Assembly: GCA_018673255.1 (NCBI GenBank)
Contig: JABHDC010000074.1
Location: 1 to 64,000, forward strand
Direction: 5' to 3'
DNA from: Gemmatimonadota bacterium
GTDB taxonomy: Bacteria > Latescibacterota > UBA2968 > UBA8231
DNA: 64,000 nt
Of the stretch, positions 44,414 to 52,137 are shown in pieces (positions within the stretch are counted from its first letter, which is position 1; each line of letters opens with the position of its first letter). Both the position numbers and the translations under genes were made by a program. The notes under the pieces are model-generated. The model was not told the DNA's origin. It ran no database searches and worked only from the letters and a program-made list of their open reading frames with translations.

Positions 44414-44923
44414 TTACCCGACGAATGCCCGGACGACCTGGTAGGCCCCGATGCCGAATCCCAGACTGCAATAGCCAGCCAGGGCTGACAATCCGACGAA
44501 GACGGGGAAGAGGCCCACCATCCAGGCGTCGACCCGGCCGGCGCTGCTGCGCAATTCGAGCACCGCCAGTGTGGCATCGTGACCCACGACAGTACCGACG
44601 CAGGCTACGCTGGCCGCCAGAATTCGTTGGGCCGTCGACCAATGGATGAAACTGTCGAGGAGGGCGACGCTGGATAGGGCCAGCAGCAGACACAGGAGCC
44701 AGCGCAGATGACCTCGCCAGATGTGTTGCAGGCGGGTCATATACAGCGCAGCTGCGGCGTAGGGCCCCAGCAGGAGAATACCGCAACTCAAGCCACCGGC
44801 CAGAATCAGGATCAGTCTGGGATCCGGATCCCACCAGGCAATGACGAAGCCGATGGCGAACACGCCTCCCATGAGGCGACGAGTCATCGACAGACGGTGG
44901 AGGAAGCTTGTGAGTGGATCCAA
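44414..44923 (-). CDS. Unrecognised integral membrane protein (169 aa)
   Basis: Multi-pass membrane protein with four or five hydrophobic segments, for example MGGVFAIGFVIAW (about 18-31), LILILAGGLSCGILLLGPY (37-55), WLLCLLLALSSVALL (74-88) and GLFPVFVGLSALAGYC (about 137-152). I see no transporter or enzyme motif. An overlapping frame on the same strand (44388-45134) is basic and low in hydrophobicity and is rejected. It starts about 50 bp after fliM, so it may be in the fliM transcript. A start at residue 13 is also possible. Confidence 0.65.
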   Translation of the reverse strand: MDPLTSFLHRLSMTRRLMGGVFAIGFVIAWWDPDPRLILILAGGLSCGILLLGPYAAAALYMTRLQHIWRGHLRWLLCLLLALSSVALLDSFIHWSTAQRILAASVACVGTVVGHDATLAVLELRSSAGRVDAWMVGLFPVFVGLSALAGYCSLGFGIGAYQVVRAFVG

Positions 44924-44976
44924 TGAGTGATCGATCGAGATGATGGCCTATAGAGGTAGTATCGGCGGGGTTGGCA

Positions 44977-45963
44977 TCATCCGTAGAGATCTTCTGAGTC
45001 AGGGTCGATCTCGTCCAGGAGTTTGGCGGCTCGCTTGCGCCCGGACAGTCCGGGACGAGCCAGGTACTTGGGGCGCCCGCCGACAAACAGGACGGAGGGT
45101 TCATCCTTCTGCGTATCGAGCGTGACGACGTCACCTTCCTGCAGTTGGGCGATCTCGTTCAATGAAAGGGCGCCGCGAGCCACCTGCAGGTGAACGGGGA
45201 TCTTCATCTTGCCCAGCGCCCGCCGCTGTTGGTCCACCTGAGCGCGGTCCACCTGCCGATTGCGGTTCCCCGGTTTGGGCGAGAGTTGGTCGGCCAACGG
45301 TTCGAGGCTGCCAAGAGGGTAACAGAGGTGAACCAGACCAGTCGCCGAGCGTGTGTTGGCCTCAAAGGCGACGATGAAACAGCCATCTCCCGGTGCGGCA
45401 ATCTGGATGAACTCGGGATTGGCCTCAAGGGTGACCTCAGCGATCTCCACGCGTCCCACCGGTTCCCAGGTCGCCTCCAGATCCGCGAAAATCCTGCTTG
45501 CGAGCTTGTTGATGATGTTCATCTCGATCTGCGTCAGTCCGCGGTCATCCCCACCGGTGAATGAGCGGCCCTGCCCCCCAAAGGCACGATCGATGATGGC
45601 CATGACCAGATCGTTGGCGAGAGAGAGAATGGCCTGTCCGCCGTGGGGCCCCATGACAAAGCTGTAGGCAGTGCCGGGGCTCGGCAGGGAGACGATGAAC
45701 TCGTTGTAGACCAGTTGATCGCAGAATGCGAGATCAACATCCACCACCTGGCGCATGTTGCTGGAAATCGTCGCCGCCAGGAGGCGGGCGAACTGCTCAT
45801 GGACGCTCTCCATGCGCCGCGCCTGGTCCTTGTTGACCTGTTGCGGGCGGCGGAAGTCATATGACATGGCCGCACCACCGGACACCCTGGTGGCCGGTGA
45901 TTTTGAGGCGCGTGCTGCAGAGATCAGTTCGTGAAGTTCGTCGTCGCTGAGTTCGTCTGGCAT
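44977..45963 (-). CDS. fliM: Flagellar motor switch protein FliM
   Basis: FliM forms the C-ring and binds CheY-P. The 328-aa protein starts at ATG 45963, giving the N-terminus DELSDDELHELI, which matches the LSQDEIDALL CheY-P-binding motif. The middle domain includes SYDFRRPQQVNKDQARRME and LPSPGTAYSFVMGPHGG, and the C-terminal SpoA domain runs about 245-320 (IPVHLQVARGALSLNEI). It stands apart from other rod, hook or export genes. A 14-bp palindrome lies upstream between fliM and fliS. Confidence 0.94.
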   Translation of the reverse strand: MPDELSDDELHELISAARASKSPATRVSGGAAMSYDFRRPQQVNKDQARRMESVHEQFARLLAATISSNMRQVVDVDLAFCDQLVYNEFIVSLPSPGTAYSFVMGPHGGQAILSLANDLVMAIIDRAFGGQGRSFTGGDDRGLTQIEMNIINKLASRIFADLEATWEPVGRVEIAEVTLEANPEFIQIAAPGDGCFIVAFEANTRSATGLVHLCYPLGSLEPLADQLSPKPGNRNRQVDRAQVDQQRRALGKMKIPVHLQVARGALSLNEIAQLQEGDVVTLDTQKDEPSVLFVGGRPKYLARPGLSGRKRAAKLLDEIDPDSEDLYG

Positions 45964-46048
45964 GGCGCCTAATATAACGACGTTCGCCAGGATTGGCCCT
46001 GAATGTGATTTAGTGCTGGAGAATGTGGCCATTCAGCCGATGATATTA

Positions 46049-46062
46049 CTACCAAGTGGTAG
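46049..46062. promoter_or_regulatory. Palindrome between divergent fliM and fliS
   Basis: CTACCA-AG-TGGTAG is a perfect 6-bp inverted repeat 85 bp before the fliM start and 265 bp before fliS. The rest of this 363-bp region has no gene I accept. It could be an operator; no FliA-type promoter is convincing. Confidence 0.35.
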
Positions 46063-46326
46063 GAAGTTATGGTAAGTCCTGGTCATGTGATTCATATGGA
46101 GGGGGATGACATCGACCGAACCGCCGGGCAGCAAATGCCGGGCACACGCCACAAACGCCCAGAAGGACGAGAGGAGGAAGTGAGCGGAGATCGCGGATCT
46201 GTTCATTTTCACAAGACGGATCCGAGGACCCAACCACAGGAGGGCAAGCGAGCATGAGGCCCGCTGCCATCAGACCGGCACTCATCGCCTGAGGCGACGC
46301 GCCGGGCTTCACGAAGGAGGCCAAGG

Positions 46327-46842
46327 ATGGTCAATACAAATCGCGTTCCCTTCCCCGGTGACGGGAACTCTGAGGGGCTAGTAGGCCCACAGAGCTTCGA
46401 GCACCGAGATCACGTCGAGAGCGCCGACGATTCGTTCGTCGACCAGATGCCTTGGGCTCCGGCCGTACTGTCGGACAAGGGGCTCTTTCTGCTCTTGCTT
46501 TACGATAAGGCAATCTCCTGCATGGACGAGGCACTCGTGCGCATGGAGGAGGGCGATATGGTCGGCAAAGGGGACTGTCTCATTCACGCTCAGGAGATCG
46601 TGCTGCAACTGTCAGATGCGTTGGACAAGAGCACGGGTGCGATCGCCGAAAACCTGGAAAGACTCTACCTGTATGTCTATCGCCGCCTGATTCAGGGAAA
46701 TGTGCGACTCGACCGCGGTGCGATCACCGAGGCTCGACGGATCATGCGGGATCTCTATGAGGCCTGGCAGGCCATTATTCTGGGACAGGACAGTGTCCGG
46801 CCAGAATGTCTCGAAGTCGCCGGCGTGCCGATGCGCGCCTGA
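46327..46842 (+). CDS. fliS: Flagellar export chaperone FliS
   Basis: FliS binds the flagellin C-terminus and keeps it unpolymerised before export. The 171-aa protein is longer than usual (about 130 aa) owing to a 40-residue N-terminal extension. LLLLYDKAISCMDEALVRME corresponds to the conserved YDGA..F...A helix, and LERLYLYVYRRLIQGNVRLD with LYEAWQAI to the late helices. AAGGAGG lies 6-12 nt before the ATG. Flagellin and fliD, the usual neighbours, are absent from the window. A strong terminator follows. Confidence 0.88.
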   Translation: MVNTNRVPFPGDGNSEGLVGPQSFEHRDHVESADDSFVDQMPWAPAVLSDKGLFLLLLYDKAISCMDEALVRMEEGDMVGKGDCLIHAQEIVLQLSDALDKSTGAIAENLERLYLYVYRRLIQGNVRLDRGAITEARRIMRDLYEAWQAIILGQDSVRPECLEVAGVPMRA

Positions 46843-46890
46843 ACCATGGTCGTGGTGCGCATCGGCGCACACAACGACCAGGTCCGTGAT

Positions 46891-46937
46891 CGAACGAGGG
46901 GCTCTTCCCGAGAGGGAAAGCCCCTTTGTTCGTTTCA
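46891..46937 (+). terminator. Intrinsic terminator after fliS
   Basis: Hairpin with arms AGGGGCTCTTCCC (46897-46909) and GGGAAAGCCCCT (46914-46925), extended by outer CGAAC/GTTCG, then a T-rich run. It ends where the convergent DUF420 gene stops. Confidence 0.8.
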
Positions 46938-47381
46938 GTTGCCCTGTGAGGCGATCGCGCCTGCCCACTGATAGAGCATGAGATAGACCGCCACACCACT
47001 GACGGAAACAAAGATCCATGCAGGCCAGACGAGTCGCGCCAGTCTCGCGTGTCGATCGAATCGACCTCTGAAGGCATGGAACAGGAGGATCAGCACACAG
47101 GGGGCGACCACTGCGGCCAGAACGATATGCGGCAGGAGGATGACAAAATACAGGGTGCGGGTCCAGTCATGGAGCGGATAGGGCACCGAGCCTGCCTGCA
47201 GATGATATATCACATAGCTGACGAAGAAGAGGGCAGATACGGCAACGGCACACAGCATATGTCGACGATGCCGCGCGCGGTCGTGACGCCGGATGGCATG
47301 GTATCCGAGCAGGAGAAAGGTGCCGCAGATGGTGTTGAGGACGGCGTTGAGGGTCGGCAGGTCGTAGACATTAACGGGCAT
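46935..47381 (-). CDS. DUF420 family membrane protein
   Basis: A 148-aa, four-helix membrane protein. YDLPTLNAVLNTICGTFLLLGY, the H..M...A motif (RHRRHMLCAVAVSALFFVSY), HIVLAAVVAP and the HARLARLVWPAWIFVSVSG segment match DUF420 (YozB/CtaM-like), linked in Gram-positives to cytochrome oxidase maturation. Conserved histidines may bind heme or copper. ATG 47381 is preferred to the start at 47435 because the family N-terminus begins there. No oxidase genes are in the window. Confidence 0.85.
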   Translation of the reverse strand: MPVNVYDLPTLNAVLNTICGTFLLLGYHAIRRHDRARHRRHMLCAVAVSALFFVSYVIYHLQAGSVPYPLHDWTRTLYFVILLPHIVLAAVVAPCVLILLFHAFRGRFDRHARLARLVWPAWIFVSVSGVAVYLMLYQWAGAIASQGN

Positions 47382-47489
47382 GTCGTTGACATCCGGAGGC
47401 CTGTCGGGGACATCTAGGCATGTGGAGACATTCACGGACTACCGAGGCGGGTCGTAGAAGGACGGCGGCAAGAGGTAACGAAGGTCGGT

Positions 47490-47855
47490 CTAGTCGAATC
47501 CCATCTTCTTACGTTGGATTCGCTTGCGTTTCTCTTCCTCTGCCTTCTCGTCGCTCTCGGCCTCCGAACGCTCGTGGGAGAGCTCGATGTTCTTGAGCAC
47601 CTCGTGGTAAGCTCGCAGCTTACCCTCCCGGTCCTTCAGGGGATCCACGATGACGGTGAGATCCTTGACGGCCTTCTTCTTCTCCGACATCCCGTCGCGC
47701 CACTTGTTCAGATCGAAGTCGATCTTCTGCAGCCTGGGTGCCATCGTAGCCGCCTCGCGCGTGAAAAACAGGATAGACCTCACCGACATGGCCAGAGCCC
47801 CAATAATGAGGATACCGGCGATCGTTTCAGTCGAGAGAATGGCGTCGAGAGACAT
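47490..47855 (-). CDS. Small membrane-anchored coiled-coil protein (121 aa)
   Basis: One N-terminal hydrophobic segment (IAGILIIGALAMSVRSILFF, about 12-31) is followed by a long charged helix ending EEEKRKRIQRKKMGFD. The layout (single membrane anchor, cytoplasmic coiled coil) is seen in many small structural or scaffold proteins; no named family is recognised. It lies between the DUF420 gene and the tRNA-Thr unit, on the same strand. Confidence 0.65.
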   Translation of the reverse strand: MSLDAILSTETIAGILIIGALAMSVRSILFFTREAATMAPRLQKIDFDLNKWRDGMSEKKKAVKDLTVIVDPLKDREGKLRAYHEVLKNIELSHERSEAESDEKAEEEKRKRIQRKKMGFD

Positions 47856-47953
47856 CGGTTGTCTGCGTCGATGGGTGAACGGAGAATGATTCGTTCGAGA
47901 ATAGCAAAATCAGTGCGATCCGGCAACCAGGGACCATCTGTTGCAGATAACAG

Positions 47954-47988
47954 AAAGAAAGGGGTGGCGGACTGATCCGCCACCCCTT
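47954..47988 (-). terminator. Intrinsic terminator after tRNA-Thr
   Basis: A 12-bp perfect repeat, AAGGGGTGGCGG / CCGCCACCCCTT, with a 6-nt loop (47959-47988), followed on the minus strand by TTTCTTTCTG. It begins 7 bp after the tRNA 3' end. Confidence 0.8.
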
Positions 47989-47995
47989 CTATGAC

Positions 47996-48071
47996 TGGAG
48001 CCACCCTCCGGACTCGAACCGGAGACCTATTCATTACGAGTGAATTGCTCTACCAACTGAGCTAGGGTGGC
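47996..48071 (-). tRNA. tRNA-Thr (anticodon CGU), CCA encoded
   Basis: Folds as a 76-nt cloverleaf. Acceptor stem GCCACCC pairs with GGGTGGC, discriminator U, then encoded CCA. D-arm GCTC/GAGC with the AGTTGGTA loop, anticodon stem ATTCA/TGAAT with loop CTCGTAA (anticodon CGT, reading ACG), and T-arm TCCGG-TTCGAGT-CCGGA. It has its own promoter and terminator and is not clustered with other tRNAs. Confidence 0.97.
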
Positions 48072-48156
48072 GTTGTCCTTATAGCAAGCTCGAACCAGCC
48101 TGATCAGGCAACTGCAAGCGCAATCAGGCAGTCGTAAGTGTCCGAAGCGACCGGTA

Positions 48157-48185
48157 AATATACCGCCGCCTCCTGAACAGGTCAA
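48157..48185 (-). promoter_or_regulatory. Promoter for tRNA-Thr
   Basis: On the minus strand TTGACC (complement of 48180-48185) and TATATT (complement of 48157-48162) have a 17-bp spacer, about 86 bp before the tRNA. The spacer is one arm of the inverted repeat at 48166-48219. Confidence 0.7.
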
Positions 48186-48219
48186 CGCGCAACACGACGC
48201 TGATCCGTTCAGGAGGCGG
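48166..48219 (-). terminator. Long-loop inverted repeat after ftsA, possible terminator
   Basis: Thirteen-bp perfect arms CCGCCTCCTGAAC (48166-48178) and GTTCAGGAGGCGG (48207-48219), with a 28-nt loop, lie 30 bp after the ftsA stop. There is no clean U-tract, and the distal arm overlaps the tRNA promoter spacer. Confidence 0.45.
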
Positions 48220-48248
48220 TGGTTCAGGGGAGCTTTGCCGCTGCCTGT

Positions 48249-49472
48249 CTAGAGGAAACTGAACAAGCGTGCGACGCGATCCATGATCCCTGAGCGAGGG
48301 CTGTGGGTATCGATAGACGGGGCGCCAAAATCTGCCGGTGTTTCCGTGGCGAAGCGCAGCAGACCGATGGCCGTGGTGAAGCGGGGATCCTGAACTGGCT
48401 CGGCAGCAACGACATCGGTGGCGACACCGAGTCTGACTGGGAGGCCGAGGGTTTCTTCCCCGAGGCTCTCCACGTTGCGCAACAGCGCGCCACCACCGCT
48501 GAAGATGAGCCCTGCTGCCAGGAGATGGCCATGACCGCTGCGCTCGATCTCTTCACCAACGAATTCGAAGATCTCCTGCTGGCGCGCCTCGATAATCTCG
48601 TCCACCTGCTGGCGCAGAATGGTGTGTGAGCGGCCGGAGGTCGTGTTGAACGTCACTGTGTCCTCGCGCTCATCATCCGCATCGACACAGACCCCACCGT
48701 GCTCGCATTTGAGTTGCTCTGCTTCACGAGGCGAGATGTTGAGTACCAGCGAGAGGTCGCGTGTGATGTCCTGTCCACCGAAGGGGATCTCGGCCATGTG
48801 ACGCAGGGTGCCATGGAACAGGGCCAGGTCGGTCGTTCCCGCACCCAGATCGACGACGCCCACACCCATTTCGCGCTCGTCCGTGCTCAACAGGGCTGAG
48901 GCGGCAGCCACACTCTCGATGAAGAAACCTGCAATCCCCACGCCCGCCTCCTCTGCGGCACGTTGCAGGGTGGTGCAGGCATGGTTGGACGCAGTGGCGC
49001 TCAGGGTCTGGACTTCGAGTTTCTGACCGTGGAGCCAGAGTGGATTCTGGACAGATTCGCCATCTACGGCGTAGCTCTGAACAAAGCGGTGCAGGACCAT
49101 GGCGTCTGCGGGGGGGGCGGCCTGCTCGGCCGATGCCAGCGCCCGCTGCACATCCCGTTCGTCGATGGGCTCAGACGAACCGGAAATCGCGACCACGCTG
49201 CGACTGGTGTGGGCACTCACCTCTGAGCCGGCGATACCGACATAGGCGCCGGTAATACGCAGGCCGGCGGCACGTTCGGCTTCGCCGACGGCCAGGCGAA
49301 TCGATTCAACCACCTTAGGCATGTCGATGATGGCGCTGCGGCGGATGCCGCGGCAGACAGACTCGCCCACGCCGAGGATCTTCAGATCACCAGTCGTTTC
49401 AGATTCGCCGACGAGACACTGAATCTTTGATGCACCAATATCGAGAACGACAACGGGAGAAGGAGAGGACAT
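48249..49472 (-). CDS. ftsA: Cell division protein FtsA
   Basis: An actin-fold protein that tethers FtsZ to the membrane. VVVLDIGASKIQCLVGE, GVVDLGAGTTDLALFHG and the GGQDITRDLS segment are typical of FtsA, as is the 1C subdomain between about 85 and 160. GLIFSGGGALLRN is the adenosine motif. The C-terminus ends in an amphipathic helix (SGIMDRVARLFSFL), the expected membrane anchor. Start ATG 49472 is used. ftsZ, ftsQ and mur genes, the usual neighbours, are absent; it stands as a single gene with its own promoter. Confidence 0.9.
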   Translation of the reverse strand: MSSPSPVVVLDIGASKIQCLVGESETTGDLKILGVGESVCRGIRRSAIIDMPKVVESIRLAVGEAERAAGLRITGAYVGIAGSEVSAHTSRSVVAISGSSEPIDERDVQRALASAEQAAPPADAMVLHRFVQSYAVDGESVQNPLWLHGQKLEVQTLSATASNHACTTLQRAAEEAGVGIAGFFIESVAAASALLSTDEREMGVGVVDLGAGTTDLALFHGTLRHMAEIPFGGQDITRDLSLVLNISPREAEQLKCEHGGVCVDADDEREDTVTFNTTSGRSHTILRQQVDEIIEARQQEIFEFVGEEIERSGHGHLLAAGLIFSGGGALLRNVESLGEETLGLPVRLGVATDVVAAEPVQDPRFTTAIGLLRFATETPADFGAPSIDTHSPRSGIMDRVARLFSFL

Positions 49473-49798
49473 GTTGTGGCAACCCCTGATTTCATGAGCG
49501 TGACGCGACACAAATGTGCACTGCGTCGACATGGTCAACAGAGGACGGGGCGATGGTCATCGATAACGACGACACGACCGCTGGGGTTGCGTGAGGAGGG
49601 ATGTGCCGGGCTTCAGCTGTCACAAATGGCTCGAACGGGGAGTGCGAACCGGGAAATCGACGACGGGATTGCGACCTTCACCCAACAGCTTCTGAAGGAT
49701 AGCCAGCACCCTATGCCACGTCAAGTAAATTCACTGCTGGAAACCACTTACGCGTGTTCTGGCGATGGTGGTCTGGCTGTGTTCTGGGTGTCTGACCC
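49473..49798. other. 326-bp region upstream of ftsA
   Basis: Between ftsA and the response regulator, both minus strand. It contains a promoter at 49696-49724 and no gene I can support. Confidence 0.5.
49696..49724 (-). promoter_or_regulatory. Sigma70-type promoter for ftsA
   Basis: On the minus strand TTGACG (complement of 49719-49724), a 17-bp spacer and TATCCT (complement of 49696-49701). It predicts an untranslated leader of about 220 nt, long for a single gene. Confidence 0.55.
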
Positions 49799-50188
49799 CT
49801 AGATCTCGCGCAGGGTTCGCAGGCGCTCTACCGTCTCTTGTAGCTGGAGGAGATCCACTGGCTTCTGAAAGAAGTCGCAGGCACCGTGCTTGAGCAGGTC
49901 GCGGGCCAGATCTTCCGACGCATAACCGGAAACAACAATGACCTGGATATCTTCGTCGATCTCGCGGATCAGGCGCAGTGTCTCGGTGCCGTCCATGTGA
50001 GGCATAGAGATGTCGAGGAACACCGTACGTGGCAGGTGTTCTTTGACCCGCATCAAGGCTTCCTGGCCATTCTGGGCGGTGTAGACGGTATAGCCGAGAT
50101 CGCCGAAAAATTCTTCGATGGTCTCGAGAAAGTCCACTTCGTCATCGACGAAGAGCAGTGCGAAGTCTTTGGGGACGGTCTGAGTCAC
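49799..50188 (-). CDS. Single-domain response regulator (CheY/Spo0F-like)
   Basis: A 129-aa receiver domain without output domain. Acidic pair D15/D16 (FVDDE), phospho-acceptor D59 (FLDISMP), S87 (VVSGYAS) and K109 (FQKPVD) are all present, so it should be phosphorylatable. No histidine kinase is adjacent. It is divergent from the cNMP-binding gene, with about 140 bp between likely starts, so the two could share regulation. Chemotaxis to the flagellar motor is possible, but the C-terminal region does not specifically resemble CheY. Confidence 0.92.
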   Translation of the reverse strand: MTQTVPKDFALLFVDDEVDFLETIEEFFGDLGYTVYTAQNGQEALMRVKEHLPRTVFLDISMPHMDGTETLRLIREIDEDIQVIVVSGYASEDLARDLLKHGACDFFQKPVDLLQLQETVERLRTLREI

Positions 50189-50330
50189 GACAGTGCCTCG
50201 TCAAAGGGCGATCGGTCGCTCTTTCGTGGAGAGATGGCGACCTGCATCCGATAGTACAATATCGTCTTCATCCTCGTTACGCTCCACTACTGAATGCCCC
50301 ACTACCGAATCGGCTCGATGGTGCGATCTC

Positions 50331-50921
50331 TTGAATGAACGTCAATACACTCTGTTTAAAGTCATCCAGAAGATCGAGATCTTCGCCGGCTTCGACCATA
50401 CGGATGTGCAGCGATTGCTGAAAATCTGCCGATTTCAGAATTACGCACTCGGGGATGCGGTGTATGCTCGTGGGGCCTCGAGTGACGAGATGATGATCCT
50501 CCTGCGGGGGAAGATGTTGGTGCTGGGCACCGACGGCAAGGAATTGGCCCGCCTCGGTCCGGGCCACCCGATGGGGGAAATGGGGCTCTTTACGGGGCAA
50601 CCACGGTCTGCTGATGTCGTAGCTGGCGATAAATCGACAGGACTCGTGTTGCGTCGATCAGATCTCTCGCTCATGCTGGGCGGCAACCGTGAGATGATGG
50701 TGAAGGTCCTCGAGAACGTTGTTGGCGTGTTGAGTGCCCGACTCGAAGACACCAATTCGCTGGTGGCGGCGCAGGGACGAACGATCCATGATCTGGAGAA
50801 GCGCCTGCAGGAGTATGAGCCGCCGGATACAGAGATCGACGACGATGATTCATTCGAAGAGGAATCATACGACGAAGATGATGATGTTGAGGATGACGAT
50901 GACGACGAGGACGAAGACTGA
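50331..50921 (+). CDS. Cyclic nucleotide-binding domain protein with acidic tail
   Basis: A cNMP-binding protein of about 196 aa. The CAP-like domain (about 10-130) includes IEIFAGFDHTDVQRLL, ARGASSDEMMILLRG and the phosphate-binding cassette GEMGLFTGQPRSADVVA, with conserved E and R, so ligand binding is plausible. No helix-turn-helix follows: instead a helix and a tail of almost only D and E (about 155-196). It is therefore not a CRP-type regulator. The start is uncertain: the frame opens at GTG 50193, but homology begins near TTG 50331. Likely a cNMP-responsive adaptor. Confidence 0.75.
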   Translation: MNERQYTLFKVIQKIEIFAGFDHTDVQRLLKICRFQNYALGDAVYARGASSDEMMILLRGKMLVLGTDGKELARLGPGHPMGEMGLFTGQPRSADVVAGDKSTGLVLRRSDLSLMLGGNREMMVKVLENVVGVLSARLEDTNSLVAAQGRTIHDLEKRLQEYEPPDTEIDDDDSFEEESYDEDDDVEDDDDDEDED

Positions 50922-50975
50922 TCCGATCTGTGAGGATGTCTGACCCTCAGTGCCTGTCCGACCAGCCTGATCAGC

Positions 50976-52136
50976 CTACTGGAAGAGGCGATAGGTCAGA
51001 CTGAGATTCGTGAACAGGCCACCCTCATCATCACCACCGGTCAGCAGATATGGGCCATCGAGCAGAATCTTCTTGCGTAGCAGGCCATCGATGAGGACGC
51101 TGCCGAATTCGACGCCGAGCCCGATCTGGCTGGTCAGTTGGGTTGCGAAGATCTCTTCTTCCAGCCCGTTGGTCGTGCGCTCTGACCACGTGGCCTGATG
51201 ACGGATCCCCACTCGCACGGTGCAGGGACCGGTGCGGATCTCGGCGCCGCCAATCGTTGTCGGCAACTGCAGGTTCCGGTGGCGTGAGACTCGTGCCGAG
51301 CCTTCATCAATCCGCTCTTCCTCCACACCGACCAGGACGCCAGCCACAATCAGTACACCTGGCTTGATCCGGGCATTGATGCCGATGCCGGATCGCAGGA
51401 TGGTGACGCGTCGTGACTGAGGGGACAGCCCCGCTTGGGTGCGCTCCCAGGACAGCCAGGGCAGTGCCACCACACCACTGCGCAAGCGCCAGCGGCCCCG
51501 CGCATCGATACCGATCCCCGTGCCGTCGGTTTCTCCGGCGACGGTGCCCTGAGTGGCGTCGGTGAAGGTGATCCCATCGATCCGCACTGTCGCATCCAGA
51601 CCACGTGCGCTGCCCGGACCGAGACTGACGCCCAGTAACACCTGACGCAATCTCGCCGATGCTTCGTCCGTGGCCTGTTGCTGCCGATCGTAGGCAACTC
51701 TCAGGGATGTACCGATGTGGAGTCCGGGCCTGATTTGCGTGGAGGCGACGGCGTCGAAAGCCGGTGTAGGGGAGAGCGAACGAAAGAGCTGGCTGCCAGT
51801 GGACTGCACGTAGGCGCCCAGCCGGCGCGATTCGGGAGTTGGGCGATTGAGATACAGACCGAAGGCGCTGTTGCCACCCAGCGGCACGATGGCACCGGCC
51901 CAATTGTCGAAGAGTTCGACATCGGCGTGGGCAAGTGTTGCGGCCAGTGAGGGAAACAGGGAGGGATTCGTCGTATCCAGCAGCAGGGCGGATTCGCCGC
52001 CCAGCGTATTCACGCGCACAGGCGAAGCCACTGCTGCGCCTGGGAACTGCAAGGCGCCGATCAGCAGGATCCCGATCACCGTCAGCAGAACCACCAGGAC
52101 TGGCCCCGGTCGCGTGGTACCGGGATGCCTGTTCAT
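50976..52136 (-). CDS. Predicted outer-membrane beta-barrel protein
   Basis: The 386-aa precursor has a signal peptide (VLVVLLTVIGILLIGALQ...AAVASP) followed by alternating polar/aromatic beta-strand pattern and a terminal phenylalanine-containing strand (NLSLTYRLFQ), as in outer-membrane barrels. No named family. ATG 52136 is 1 bp after the stop of the 647-aa membrane protein, so they are probably cotranscribed. Similar proteins are often annotated PorV/PorQ-like or UPF0164 in FCB bacteria; that is only a suggestion. Confidence 0.7.
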   Translation of the reverse strand: MNRHPGTTRPGPVLVVLLTVIGILLIGALQFPGAAVASPVRVNTLGGESALLLDTTNPSLFPSLAATLAHADVELFDNWAGAIVPLGGNSAFGLYLNRPTPESRRLGAYVQSTGSQLFRSLSPTPAFDAVASTQIRPGLHIGTSLRVAYDRQQQATDEASARLRQVLLGVSLGPGSARGLDATVRIDGITFTDATQGTVAGETDGTGIGIDARGRWRLRSGVVALPWLSWERTQAGLSPQSRRVTILRSGIGINARIKPGVLIVAGVLVGVEEERIDEGSARVSRHRNLQLPTTIGGAEIRTGPCTVRVGIRHQATWSERTTNGLEEEIFATQLTSQIGLGVEFGSVLIDGLLRKKILLDGPYLLTGGDDEGGLFTNLSLTYRLFQ

Positions 52137-52137
52137 G

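Noticed and set aside
44388..45134. 248-aa minus-strand frame overlapping the membrane protein and fliM
   Set aside because: Low-complexity, basic and proline-rich; the hydrophobic 169-aa frame and fliM explain the same DNA better.
46030..46080. FliA (sigma28) promoter for fliS
   Set aside because: GCCGATGA near 46036 resembles the -10 element, but no TAAA-type -35 lies at the right distance.
46069..46257. 62-aa frame upstream of fliS
   Set aside because: It has an AGGA before the ATG, but the hydrophilic composition looks random and no family is recognisable; left unannotated.
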